Assembly: GCF_007858535.1 (NCBI RefSeq)
Contig: NZ_CP040174.1
Location: 1,860,001-1,924,000 of the forward strand
Origin: Arthrobacter sp. UKPF54-2
GTDB lineage: Bacteria > Actinomycetota > Actinomycetes > Actinomycetales > Micrococcaceae
Length of the DNA stretch: 64,000 nt
Reading direction: 5' to 3'
Shown: positions 32,371 through 40,776 of the stretch, in pieces
Layout of the letters: every line of letters starts with the position of its first letter
How positions within the stretch are numbered: the first letter of the stretch is position 1
Notes under the pieces: model-generated
What the model was told of the DNA's origin: nothing
The model's database searches: none
Seen by the model: only the letters and a program-made list of their open reading frames with translations
Position numbers and translations under genes: made by a program

Positions 32371-34116
32371 ATGACTGAAACAGCTCTAGCCGGAGCGTCC
32401 CCGGACCAGGCTGCCGCAGGCCGCGCCAAACGACCCGCCCGCCCCGCCGCCAAGCCGCACGGGCAGTGGAAGGTGGACGGAACCGCCCCGCTGAACGCCA
32501 ACGAAACCTGGAAACAGGAAGACAACGGCCTGAACGTCCGCGAGCGCATCGAATCGGTCTACTCCAAGCACGGCTTTGACTCGATCGACGGCACCGACCT
32601 GCACGGCCGCTTCCGCTGGTGGGGCCTCTACACCCAGCGCAAGCCCGGAATCGACGGCGGAAAGACCGCCACGCTCGAGCCGCACGAGCTCGAGGACAAG
32701 TACTTCATGCTCCGCGTCCGGATCGACGGCGGCGCCCTCACCACCGAGCAGCTGCGCGTGATCGGCCAGATTTCCGTCGACTTCGCCCGCGGCTCGGCCG
32801 ACCTCACCGACCGGCAGAACATCCAGCTGCACTGGATCCGGGTCGAGGACGTGCCGGAGATCTGGCGCCGCCTCGAAGCGGTGGAGCTCTCCACCACTGA
32901 AGCCTGCGGCGATGTGCCCCGCGTCATCCTCGGCTCCCCGGTCGCGGGGATCGCCAAGGACGAGATCATCGACCCCACGCCGCTGATCACCGAGCTCGCC
33001 GAACGGTTCATCGGCGACCCGGAACTGGCCAACCTGCCCCGCAAATTCAAGACCGCCATCACCGGCCACCCCAGCCAGGACGTGGTCCACGAGATCAACG
33101 ACGTCGCCCTGGTGGGCCTGGTCCACCCCGAACTCGGCGCCGGCTACGACCTCTGGGTGGGCGGCGCACTCTCCACCAACCCGATGCTGGGCAAGCGCCT
33201 CGGCGCCTTCGTCCGCCCGGACCAGGCCGCCGACGTCTGGCTCGGCGTCACCAGCATCTTCCGCGACTACGGCTACCGGCGCATGCGCACCAAGGCCCGG
33301 CTGAAGTTCCTGCTGGCCGACTGGGGCCCGGTGAAGTTCCGCCAGGTCCTCGAGGACGAATACCTCGGCTACCAGCTCGCCGACGGCCCCGCCGCCCCCA
33401 AGCCGTCCACCCCAGGCGACCACATCGGTGTGCACGAGCAGAAGGACGGCAAGTTCTTCATCGGCGCCACCCCGCTGGCCGGACGCCTTTCCGGCAGCCA
33501 GCTCGTCAAGCTCGCGGACACCCTCGAAGCCCGCGGCTCGCGCCGGCTGCGGACCACCCCGCACCAAAAGATCGTGGTCCTGGACGTGCCCAAGGACGAG
33601 GTTGAGCCGCTCGTGGCCGAGCTCGACGCCCTGGGCCTGTCCGCCCGGCCGTCCGTGTTCCGCCGCGGGACCATCGCCTGCACCGGCATCGAATTCTGCA
33701 AACTCGCGATCGTGGAAACCAAGGGCACGGCCGCGACGGCGGTTGCTGAGCTGGAGCGCCGCCTCGCCGACCTCGTCGAGTCCCGCCAGCTCCCGCAGGC
33801 CTTGTCGCTGCACATCAACGGCTGCCCCAACTCCTGCGCCCGGATCCAGACAGCGGACATCGGCCTCAAGGGCATGATGCTTCCCACACCCGACGGCGAT
33901 CCCACCCCGGGCTTCCAGGTCCACCTTGGCGGCGGGCTGGCGTCCGAGAGCCGCGAGGAGGCAGGCCTCGGCCGCACAGTCCGCGGCCTCAAAATCACGG
34001 CCGAAGAGCTGCCCGACTACGTGGAGCGGGTGGTGCGGAAATTCGTGGCGGACCATGCCGAGGGCCAGAGCTTCGCCGAATGGGCCTTCGCCGCCGATGA
34101 GGGGGACTTGCAATGA
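32371..34116 (+). CDS. Ferredoxin-dependent sulfite reductase
   Basis: Siroheme/4Fe-4S enzyme of 581 aa reducing sulfite to sulfide with electrons from ferredoxin. The cofactor ligands are in the expected spacing: CTGIEFC (C-x5-C, near residue 435) and CPNSC (C-x3-C, near 480). Two ferrodoxin-like half-domains (TEQLRVIGQISVDF, ADLTDRQNIQLHW; repeated as GSQLVKLADTLEARGSRRLR and TTPHQKIVV) are typical for the SirA/NirA family. A nitrite reductase is the main alternative, but the gene overlaps cysH by 4 bp and leads cysH-cysD-cysN, so sulfite is the likely substrate. A leaderless start is predicted. Confidence 0.9.
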   Translation: MTETALAGASPDQAAAGRAKRPARPAAKPHGQWKVDGTAPLNANETWKQEDNGLNVRERIESVYSKHGFDSIDGTDLHGRFRWWGLYTQRKPGIDGGKTATLEPHELEDKYFMLRVRIDGGALTTEQLRVIGQISVDFARGSADLTDRQNIQLHWIRVEDVPEIWRRLEAVELSTTEACGDVPRVILGSPVAGIAKDEIIDPTPLITELAERFIGDPELANLPRKFKTAITGHPSQDVVHEINDVALVGLVHPELGAGYDLWVGGALSTNPMLGKRLGAFVRPDQAADVWLGVTSIFRDYGYRRMRTKARLKFLLADWGPVKFRQVLEDEYLGYQLADGPAAPKPSTPGDHIGVHEQKDGKFFIGATPLAGRLSGSQLVKLADTLEARGSRRLRTTPHQKIVVLDVPKDEVEPLVAELDALGLSARPSVFRRGTIACTGIEFCKLAIVETKGTAATAVAELERRLADLVESRQLPQALSLHINGCPNSCARIQTADIGLKGMMLPTPDGDPTPGFQVHLGGGLASESREEAGLGRTVRGLKITAEELPDYVERVVRKFVADHAEGQSFAEWAFAADEGDLQ

Positions 34117-34823
34117 CGGCCGCCCTCCGTTCCCGCGACGAGCTCATGGCCCTCGCGGAGGCCGGCGCGGCCGAGCTCGGCTGGGACGCCCCGGCGCGCG
34201 AGGTCATCGCCTGGGTGGCGCGCAACTTCGACCTGCCCACCGTCGCCGTCGCCTGTTCCATGGCTGACGCCGTGCTGCCGGCGCTGGTCGCCGACCAGCT
34301 CCCCGGCGTCGACGTCCTGTTCCTAGAAACCGGCTACCACTTCCCGGAAACCCACGCCACGCGCAACGAGGTCGCCGCGAACCTGCGCGTCAACGTCGTC
34401 GACGTGCTGCCCGAGACCACCGTGGAGCAGCAGGACCGGCTGCTCGGCAAGGACCTCTTCGCCCGCGACCCCGGGCAGTGCTGCGCCCTGCGCAAGGTCG
34501 CCCCGCTGCGCCGCACCCTCGCCGGCTACGAGCTCTGGTTCACCGGCGTCCGCCGCGACGAAGCCCCCACCCGCACCAACACGCCGCTGGTCACCTGGGA
34601 CGAGGCCAACGGCTTGGTCAAGGTCAACCCGGTCGCGGCCTGGACCTTCGATGAGCTGGTGCAGTACTCCGATGACAATCTCCTGCCCGTCAACCCGCTG
34701 CTTTCACAGGGCTACCCGTCCATAGGCTGCCAGCCCTGCACCCGCAAGGTCGCGCCCGGCGACGACCCCCGCGCCGGACGCTGGGCAGGAACCGACAAGA
34801 CAGAATGCGGACTACACGTATGA
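34113..34823 (+). CDS. cysH: Adenylyl-sulfate (APS) reductase
   Basis: A 236-aa thioredoxin-dependent reductase of the PAPS/APS family. It carries both cysteine pairs, GQCCALRK (CC) and CQPCTRK (C-x2-C), which bind a 4Fe-4S cluster in APS reductases, and the redox-active C-terminal ECGLH. This predicts use of APS, not PAPS, and fits the absence of an APS kinase gene in the operon. The PP-loop-type N-terminal half contains VAVACSMADAVLPAL, where the usual SGG-type motif is degenerate. ATG overlaps the preceding stop (ATGA); its own stop overlaps cysD. Confidence 0.9.
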   Translation: MTAALRSRDELMALAEAGAAELGWDAPAREVIAWVARNFDLPTVAVACSMADAVLPALVADQLPGVDVLFLETGYHFPETHATRNEVAANLRVNVVDVLPETTVEQQDRLLGKDLFARDPGQCCALRKVAPLRRTLAGYELWFTGVRRDEAPTRTNTPLVTWDEANGLVKVNPVAAWTFDELVQYSDDNLLPVNPLLSQGYPSIGCQPCTRKVAPGDDPRAGRWAGTDKTECGLHV

Positions 34824-35905
34824 GCAACCTGAGCACGACGACGACGGCCGGCTACGCCTCCGCGGCAGATGCCGCCCCCGCCCCTGCGCCGCGCGGCATC
34901 CGTCCTTCGGACGATGCGCGCGGCTCCGGCAGGCCCGATGCCACTCCCTGGGCGGCATCTGCCGCTGCGGCTCTGCAGTCGGGTCACCCGAGTTCTGTGG
35001 CTCCGTGCCCGGCCCGCCTTTCGTCTTTGGATACTTTGGAGTCTGAGGCGATTCATATCATCCGCGAGGTGGTTGCCGAGTTTGAGAAGCCGGCGCTGCT
35101 GTTTTCCGGCGGCAAGGATTCTGTGGTGATGCTGCACCTGGCTACCAAGGCGTTTTGGCCGGGGAAGGTGCCGTTTCCGGTGCTGCATGTGGACACCGGG
35201 CACAATTTTCCGGAGGTGATCGAGTTCCGCGACCGGACCGTGGAGCGGCTGGGGCTGAAGCTCGTCGTCGGGTCCGTGCAGGAGTTCATTGACTCCGGCG
35301 AACTGGCCGAGCGGGCCGACGGGACGCGTAACCCGCTGCAGACCGTGCCGCTGCTGGACGCGATCGAGCGCAACAAGTTCGACGCCGTCTTCGGCGGCGG
35401 CCGCCGGGACGAGGATAAGGCCCGGGCCAAGGAGCGGATTCTGAGCCTGCGCGACGAGTTCGGCCAGTGGGACCCGCGCAACCAGCGCCCCGAACTGTGG
35501 AACCTGTACAACGGCCGGCACACCGTGGGCCAGCACGTCCGCGCGTTCCCGATCAGCAACTGGACAGAGCTGGACGTCTGGCGCTACATCGAGAGGGAGA
35601 ACATCGAGCTGCCGGGCCTCTACTACGCCCACGAGCGCGAGGTCTTTGCCCGCGACGGCATGTGGCGTGCCGTCGGCGAGGTCTCCCGGCCGCGCGAGAA
35701 CGAAGAAGTCATCACCAAGACCGTCCGGTACCGGACCGTCGGCGACATGTCCTGCACCGGCGCCGTCGAATCGGCCGCCGCCACCGTGCACGACGTCGTG
35801 ATCGAAGTTGCCGCCTCCACCATCACCGAACGTGGCGCCACCCGGGCGGATGACCGCATCTCCGAGGCCGCCATGGAAGACCGCAAAAAGGACGGCTATT
35901 TCTAA
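34820..35905 (+). CDS. cysD: Sulfate adenylyltransferase subunit 2, with unusual N-terminal extension
   Basis: ATP-PP-loop subunit forming APS from ATP and sulfate together with CysN. The catalytic P-loop is LLFSGGKDSVVML, followed by PFPVLHVDTGHNFPE and GGGRRDEDKARAKER. Compared with E. coli CysD (about 302 aa) this one has 361 aa. The extra ~60 residues are an Ala/Pro/Ser-rich N-terminus encoded partly by a nested palindrome (34862-34965). From about 34979 to 35230 the codons switch to T-ending (TTT, TCT, GAT, CAT), unlike both flanks. ATG 34820 overlaps the cysH stop. The stop TAA shares one base with the cysN ATG. Confidence 0.9.
   Translation: MSNLSTTTTAGYASAADAAPAPAPRGIRPSDDARGSGRPDATPWAASAAAALQSGHPSSVAPCPARLSSLDTLESEAIHIIREVVAEFEKPALLFSGGKDSVVMLHLATKAFWPGKVPFPVLHVDTGHNFPEVIEFRDRTVERLGLKLVVGSVQEFIDSGELAERADGTRNPLQTVPLLDAIERNKFDAVFGGGRRDEDKARAKERILSLRDEFGQWDPRNQRPELWNLYNGRHTVGQHVRAFPISNWTELDVWRYIERENIELPGLYYAHEREVFARDGMWRAVGEVSRPRENEEVITKTVRYRTVGDMSCTGAVESAAATVHDVVIEVAASTITERGATRADDRISEAAMEDRKKDGYF
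34862..34965. repeat. Nested palindromic element inside the 5' end of cysD
   Basis: An exact 16-bp outer inverted repeat (34862-34877 with 34950-34965; GCGGCAGATGCCGCCC and its complement) encloses an inner hairpin (34888-34905 with 34909-34924) of 17 bp with two single-base bulges and a 3-nt loop. The whole ~104-bp block is in frame and encodes most of the extra N-terminus of CysD. It has the look of a palindromic mobile repeat inserted in a coding sequence, or of a structured mRNA control element. Confidence 0.75.
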
Positions 35906-37344
35906 TGAGCACCACCGCAACCCTGCCCGAGGCCGCCGCTGAGAGCCTGGGCCTCTCGTCCGCCTCGCTGTTCCGCTTCGCAACCGCCGGATCGGTCGAC
36001 GACGGAAAGTCCACTCTGGTGGGCCGGCTCCTGCACGACTCCAAGGCGATCCTGGCGGACCAGCTCGACGCCGTCGCCCGCACCTCCGCGGACCGCGGCT
36101 TCGGCGGCGCCGGTGAAGCTGGGGGCCCCGACGGGAAACAGCGGATCGACCTGGCCCTGCTGACTGACGGCCTGCGTGCAGAACGCGAGCAGGGCATCAC
36201 CATCGACGTCGCCTACCGCTACTTCGCCACGGACCGCCGCAGCTTCATCCTCGCGGACTGCCCCGGGCACGTGCAGTACACCAAAAACACGGTGACCGGC
36301 GCGTCCACCGCGGACGCCGTCGTTGTGCTCATCGACGCCCGCAAGGGTGTCCTGGAGCAGACCCGACGGCACCTGTCCGTGCTGCAGCTGCTGCGCGTGG
36401 CGCACGTGATCGTCGCCGTGAACAAGATCGACCTCGTGGACTTCAGCGAGGACGTCTTCCGCGGGATCGAGGCCGAGGTGCAGCAAGTGGGCCGCGAACT
36501 GGGGCTGGGCAGTGACGGCATTGCCGACCTGCGGGTCATCCCGGTTTCCGCGCTCGACGGCGACAACGTGGTGGACCGCTCGGACCGCACACCCTGGTAC
36601 AACGGCCCGGCCCTGCTCGAAGTTCTCGAGACGCTGCCGGCGGCAGACGAACTCGAAAGCCACCTGGAGAGCTTCCGTTTCCCGGTCCAGCTGGTGGTCC
36701 GGCCGCAGGGCGCACTGGCGCCCGACGCTGTCGCCGCCGGACTCGACGTCGCCGGCTACCGCGACTACCGGGCCTATGCCGGGCAGATCACCGAGGGCTT
36801 CGTGCAGGTGGGAGACACGGTCAGTGTCCTCACCCCAGGCCAGGCGCCGCGCACCACCACGGTGACCGGCATCGATTTCGCCGGGCGCTCGCTCACCGAG
36901 GCTGTGGCCCCGCAGTCGGTGGCACTGCGCCTCGCGGACGAGTTCGACGTCGCCCGCGGGGACACCATCGCGGCGACCGGGACGTTCACCGAGCCCACGG
37001 CAGACCTGTACGCCGCGCTGTGCTGGCTCTCGCCGAAACCGCTCCGCGAAGGCGCCAAGGTGCTCATCAAGCACGGCACCCGCACGGTCCAGGCGCTGGT
37101 CCGGAACGTGACCGGCAAGCTGGACCTCGCCACCTTCCAGCTGGAACCCGCGTCCGGGCTGGAACTCAACGACATCGGCCACGCGCAGCTGCGGCTCGCC
37201 GCCCCGCTGCCGCTGGAGAACTACCTGCACCACCGCCGGACCGGGGCCTTCCTGGTGATCGACCCGCAGGACGGCAACACCCTCGCCGCGGGCCTGGTCA
37301 AGGATCACCCCGGCGACCACGAGGACGAGCGCTACTCGCTCTAG
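35905..37344 (+). CDS. cysN: Sulfate adenylyltransferase subunit 1 (GTPase)
   Basis: EF-Tu-like GTPase of 479 aa that drives APS synthesis by CysD. G1 TAGSVDDGKSTLVGRL, G2/effector EREQGITIDVAYRYF, G3 DCPGHVQYTKN and G4 NKIDLVD are intact. Two beta-barrel domains follow. There is no C-terminal APS-kinase (CysC) domain, consistent with the APS-type reductase upstream. It is the last gene of the sir-cysH-cysD-cysN overlap chain. Confidence 0.92.
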   Translation: MSTTATLPEAAAESLGLSSASLFRFATAGSVDDGKSTLVGRLLHDSKAILADQLDAVARTSADRGFGGAGEAGGPDGKQRIDLALLTDGLRAEREQGITIDVAYRYFATDRRSFILADCPGHVQYTKNTVTGASTADAVVVLIDARKGVLEQTRRHLSVLQLLRVAHVIVAVNKIDLVDFSEDVFRGIEAEVQQVGRELGLGSDGIADLRVIPVSALDGDNVVDRSDRTPWYNGPALLEVLETLPAADELESHLESFRFPVQLVVRPQGALAPDAVAAGLDVAGYRDYRAYAGQITEGFVQVGDTVSVLTPGQAPRTTTVTGIDFAGRSLTEAVAPQSVALRLADEFDVARGDTIAATGTFTEPTADLYAALCWLSPKPLREGAKVLIKHGTRTVQALVRNVTGKLDLATFQLEPASGLELNDIGHAQLRLAAPLPLENYLHHRRTGAFLVIDPQDGNTLAAGLVKDHPGDHEDERYSL

Positions 37345-37450
37345 GGGCGGCCGGAACACGCCCTCACGACTGCGTGTCCGGCGACCCCGCCGCCGAGGGC
37401 GGTCCTTGCCACCGCACTGTCTGCCCGCGATCATCGTTCAGGGAGGCGCG

Positions 37451-38617
37451 GTGGAGAGACTCAGCAACAAGCTGATCAGCTGGGCCTCCATCCTGGATGA
37501 CGGGACCCGCCGGCAGGCGCTGGCCACCGCGACGCTGCCGATCATCTACCCCCACCTGGCGCTGATGCCGGACGCGCACCTGGGCAAGGGGGCGACCGTG
37601 GGATCCGTCATCCCCACAGTGGGCGCCATCATTCCCGCGGCCGTGGGCGTGGACATCGGCTGCGGCATGATCGCCGTGCGCACCCAGTACGTGCGGGCGG
37701 ACCTGCCCCCGGACCTCGCGCGGCTGCGGGAGGGGATCGAACGTGCCATTCCCTTGTCGGCAGGCCACTTCAACCGCCGGATTTCCGCCACCGCCGGACC
37801 CCGGCTGGCCGGGCTGCGGAGGATGGCGGCCAGGGCCGGCTTCGACCCGGGCCGGTACGCGGCGAACTGGGAGCTGCAACTCGGGTCGCTGGGCTCGGGC
37901 AACCACTTCATTGAGGTCTGCGCAGACGAGGAGTCCGCGGTGTGGTTGTTCCTGCACTCAGGCTCCCGCGGTGTGGGCAACAAAATCGCGCAGCGCCACA
38001 TCGCCGAGGCCCGGAGCGTGGCCCTGCGCCGGAACATCGCCCTGCCGGACCGGGACCTCGCCTACCTGCTGGAAGGCACCCCCGAATTCGAGCGCTACAT
38101 GCGGGAACTGGGCTGGGCGCAGCACTTCGCCCTGCTCAACCGGGAGGAAATGATGGACCGGGTGCTCCAGCAGCTCGAAGCCTGGATCGGCGGCCCGGTC
38201 CGGGAACTCGAACGGATCAACTGCCACCACAACTTCACCGCGCAGGAAACGCACTACGGCAAGTCCGTCTGGGTTTCGCGGAAAGGCGCCATCAGGGCCC
38301 GGGCGGGGGACCCTGGCCTGATTCCCGGGTCCATGGGCACCGCGTCCTACGTCGTCGTCGGCCTGGGGAACGCCCTCGCCCTGGACTCCTCGCCGCACGG
38401 CGCCGGCCGGGAGTACTCCCGCACCGCCGCCCGCAAGACGTTCACGCTGGCGCAGCTGAAAACTGCCATGAAGGGCATCGAATTCCGGCCCCGCGAGGCC
38501 TTCATCGACGAAATCCCCGCCGCCTACAAGCCCATCGACGTGGTGATGCGCGACTCGGCGGACCTCGTCCGGGTCCGGCACACGCTTCATCAGCTCGTCA
38601 ACGTTAAAGGCGACTAA
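37451..38617 (+). CDS. rtcB: RtcB family RNA ligase
   Basis: A 388-aa GTP/Mn-dependent RNA 3'-phosphate ligase family protein. Typical motifs: LMPDAHLGKGATVGSVIP, VGVDIGCGMIAVRT (metal Cys), GSLGSGNHFIEV, FLHSGSRGVGNKI, NCHHNF, and KGAIRARAGDPGLIPGSMGT with the guanylylated His region nearer the end (YSRTAARKTF). GTG 37451 with AGGGAGG 4 nt upstream is chosen; earlier starts are Pro/Cys-rich and unlikely. It sits 106 bp after cysN, inside a sulfur gene island, with no archease or RtcA gene nearby. Confidence 0.85.
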   Translation: MERLSNKLISWASILDDGTRRQALATATLPIIYPHLALMPDAHLGKGATVGSVIPTVGAIIPAAVGVDIGCGMIAVRTQYVRADLPPDLARLREGIERAIPLSAGHFNRRISATAGPRLAGLRRMAARAGFDPGRYAANWELQLGSLGSGNHFIEVCADEESAVWLFLHSGSRGVGNKIAQRHIAEARSVALRRNIALPDRDLAYLLEGTPEFERYMRELGWAQHFALLNREEMMDRVLQQLEAWIGGPVRELERINCHHNFTAQETHYGKSVWVSRKGAIRARAGDPGLIPGSMGTASYVVVGLGNALALDSSPHGAGREYSRTAARKTFTLAQLKTAMKGIEFRPREAFIDEIPAAYKPIDVVMRDSADLVRVRHTLHQLVNVKGD

Positions 38618-38650
38618 ACCGCTGGCCAAGGCCGGCCCTAGGCTCCGCAT

Positions 38651-38722
38651 GTGACGCCGCGTGAACTAGCGTGACCCCCCGTTTCCGCATCATTGAACCC
38701 GGTTCGTGACCCTCCCTAGGGT
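38651..38722 (+). promoter_or_regulatory. Sulfur-island operator and promoter, copy 2 (ssu leader)
   Basis: Direct repeats start at 38651 (GTGACGCCGCGTGAAC) and 38671 (GTGACCCCCCGTTTCC), 20 bp apart. TTGAAC (38693-38698) is the -35 and TAGGGT (38717-38722) the -10. The -10 ends 6 nt before the ATG of the leader peptide at 38729, not before ssuA itself. Confidence 0.7.
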
Positions 38723-38728
38723 GAAGCC

Positions 38729-38797
38729 ATGACTACGCCAGATTGGTTCGACGGCCCCGCCCTCGGGGCGCCCCGGGGGCGATGTTGCCGGCGCTGA
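38729..38797 (+). CDS. Leaderless 22-aa leader peptide with adjacent Cys codons
   Basis: ATG 38729 starts 6 nt after the -10 box and opens a 22-codon frame ending in RGRCCRR and TGA (38795-38797). The two cysteine codons (TGT TGC) are codons 19-20. The ssuA ATG lies 45 nt after the stop with its own AGGA. Short leaderless ORFs with consecutive Cys codons ahead of sulfur genes are known in mycobacteria, where ribosome progress through them senses cysteine supply. TTGGTTCG (38743-38750) can pair with 38826-38833, touching the ssuA ribosome-binding site. The peptide call rests on position and composition; conservation was not tested. Confidence 0.6.
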   Translation: MTTPDWFDGPALGAPRGRCCRR

Positions 38798-38842
38798 CCT
38801 CCCGCCCGGCCCCCGCCACCCTCCACGAACCAGGACTCCGCC

Positions 38843-40006
38843 ATGTCATCCGCCCCCGAAAATCCCACCCCCGGCACCACCCGGATCGTCGCCGGCGAAC
38901 CGGCCAAGCCGAAGCGCAAGCGCACCGTTGAAATCGCCGTCGCCGTCGGACTGGCCCTGCTGATCGGCGCCGGCGCCGCCGTCGCCTCCACGGTGTCCCG
39001 CAACAACGACGCCGCCGCCCCGGCCGCCGGCACCGCCCCGGCAGCGGAACTCCGGCTCGGCTACTTCGGTAACATCACCCACGGACCCGCCCTGGTGGGC
39101 GTGACCAAGGGGTTCATCGCCAAAGAACTGGGCCAGACCAAGCTCAGCACCCAGGTCTTCAACGCCGGCCCCGCGGCCATCGAGGCCCTCAACGCCGGCG
39201 CCATCGATGCCACCTACATCGGCCCCAACCCGGCGATCAACTCCTTCGTCAAGAGCAAGGGCGACTCCGTCAGCATCATCGCCGGGGCAGCCTCCGGCGG
39301 GGCGCAGCTTGTGGTCCGGCCGGACATCACCTCGCCGGCCGACCTCAGGGGCAAGAAGCTCGCGACGCCCCAGCTCGGCGGCACCCAGGACGTGGCGCTG
39401 CGCGCCTGGCTCGGCAAGCAGGGCTACCGGACCTCCCCGGCCGGCGGCGGCGAAGTCACCATCAACCCCACCGAAAACGCCCAGACCCTGAAGCTGTTCC
39501 AGGACGGCAAGCTCGACGGCGCCTGGCTGCCGGAGCCGTGGGCGTCCCGGCTGGTGCTGCAGGCCGGCGCGAAGGTCCTGGTCGATGAAAAGGATCTCTG
39601 GGATGGTGCGCTCTCCGGCATACCGGGCGAGTTCCCCACCACCGTGCTGATCGTCAACAAGAAGTTCGCCGCAGAGCATCCGGACACCGTCAAGGCGCTG
39701 CTGAAGGGCCACGTCGAGTCCGTGGATTGGCTTACCAAGGCACCGGGGGCCGAGAAGGCCGCAGTCCTCAACGCCGCGCTGAAGGAGTCCGGCGGCGCCG
39801 CGCTGCCAGCCGACGTCGTCGACCGGTCGCTGCAGAACATCGTCTTCACGGTGGACCCGCTCGCCGGGACGTACCAGAAACTGCTGCAGGACGGGGTTGA
39901 CGCGGGCACCACCAGGCAGGCGGACATCAACGGCCTCTTCGACCTGACCGCCCTGAACTCGGTGGCGGCGACGAAGATCTCGGCGCGGGGGCTGGGCAAG
40001 GACTAG
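38843..40006 (+). CDS. SsuA-like sulfonate/taurine ABC transporter substrate-binding protein
   Basis: A 387-aa NMT1/SsuA-type binding protein. A Lys/Arg-rich N-terminus (PKRKRTVEIAV) precedes one hydrophobic segment (residues ~33-52); there is no lipobox Cys, so it is anchored or released rather than lipidated. Family features: ELRLGYFGNITHGPALVGV, NAGPAAIEALNAGAIDATYIGPNPAI, LRGKKLATPQLGGTQDVAL, DGAWLPEPWASRL. AGGA lies 7 nt before the ATG. It is the first gene of a transporter unit with ssuB- and ssuC-like genes. Sulfonate is favoured by the sulfur-island setting and promoter; nitrate or thiamine-precursor ligands remain possible. Confidence 0.8.
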   Translation: MSSAPENPTPGTTRIVAGEPAKPKRKRTVEIAVAVGLALLIGAGAAVASTVSRNNDAAAPAAGTAPAAELRLGYFGNITHGPALVGVTKGFIAKELGQTKLSTQVFNAGPAAIEALNAGAIDATYIGPNPAINSFVKSKGDSVSIIAGAASGGAQLVVRPDITSPADLRGKKLATPQLGGTQDVALRAWLGKQGYRTSPAGGGEVTINPTENAQTLKLFQDGKLDGAWLPEPWASRLVLQAGAKVLVDEKDLWDGALSGIPGEFPTTVLIVNKKFAAEHPDTVKALLKGHVESVDWLTKAPGAEKAAVLNAALKESGGAALPADVVDRSLQNIVFTVDPLAGTYQKLLQDGVDAGTTRQADINGLFDLTALNSVAATKISARGLGKD

Positions 40007-40050
40007 TTCCTCTCCCTGTCCCTGCCGCCACCACCACGAAGGACGTGACC

Positions 40051-40776
40051 ATGCCAGTCGTACTGGAAAACCTGGGCAAGCGCTTCGGCGACGGCGCCCC
40101 GGTGCTGGACGGCGTCAACGCCAGCATCGGGCAGGGCGAATTCGTCGCCCTGCTCGGAGCCTCCGGCTGCGGCAAGTCCACGCTGCTGAACATTATGGCC
40201 GGGCTGGAGGCCCCGACGTCGGGCGCCCTGGAGGTGCCCAGCGACGGCGCCGCCTTTATGTTCCAGGACGCGGCACTGTTCCCGTGGCTCACCGCCCGGG
40301 AAAACGTGGAACTTGCCCTCAAGCTGCGCGGCGTGGCCAAGGCCGAGCGCCGGGTGCAGGCCGGGGAGCTCCTGGACCTGGTGCACCTGGGCGGGGCCGG
40401 GGACAAACGGCCGCACGAGTTGTCCGGCGGCATGCGCCAGCGCGTGGCACTGGCCAGATCCCTGGCCCAGGACCGGCAGCTGCTCCTGATGGACGAGCCC
40501 TTCGCCGCGCTGGACGCGATCACCCGGGACCTGCTGCACGACGAGCTGGAGCGGATCTGGAAGGAGACCGGCCGCACGATCGTCTTTGTCACGCACAACG
40601 TCCGGGAAGCTGTCCGGCTGGGCCAGCGGGTGCTGCTGCTCTCCTCGCGGCCCGGCCGCGTGGTCCAGGAATGGCACGTCTCGGAGGAGCACCGCACCGA
40701 CGCCGGCCTGGCCGGCCAGCTGACCGGCACCATCACTGCCCGGCTACGCGAGGAGATCCGCCGCCATGCCCAATAG
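40051..40776 (+). CDS. SsuB-like ABC transporter ATP-binding protein
   Basis: ABC ATPase, 241 aa, of the sulfonate/nitrate/taurine class. Walker A GASGCGKST, Q-loop FMFQDAALFPWLTARENVE, signature LSGGMRQRVALA, Walker B LLLMDEPFAALD and switch THNVREAVRLG are intact. ATG 40051 with GAAGGA 7 nt upstream is preferred to the GTG at 40045, which would lie only 1 nt from that SD. It overlaps the permease gene by 11 bp. Confidence 0.87.
   Translation: MPVVLENLGKRFGDGAPVLDGVNASIGQGEFVALLGASGCGKSTLLNIMAGLEAPTSGALEVPSDGAAFMFQDAALFPWLTARENVELALKLRGVAKAERRVQAGELLDLVHLGGAGDKRPHELSGGMRQRVALARSLAQDRQLLLMDEPFAALDAITRDLLHDELERIWKETGRTIVFVTHNVREAVRLGQRVLLLSSRPGRVVQEWHVSEEHRTDAGLAGQLTGTITARLREEIRRHAQ

Noticed and set aside
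32371..34116. Nitrite reductase (nirA) assignment
   Set aside because: Motifs do not separate the two families, but the overlap with cysH and the nearby siroheme and APS genes favour sulfite reductase.
34862..34965. Rho-independent terminator inside the cys operon
   Set aside because: The palindrome is followed by coding sequence without a U tract, and the frame stays open through it; described as a repeat instead.
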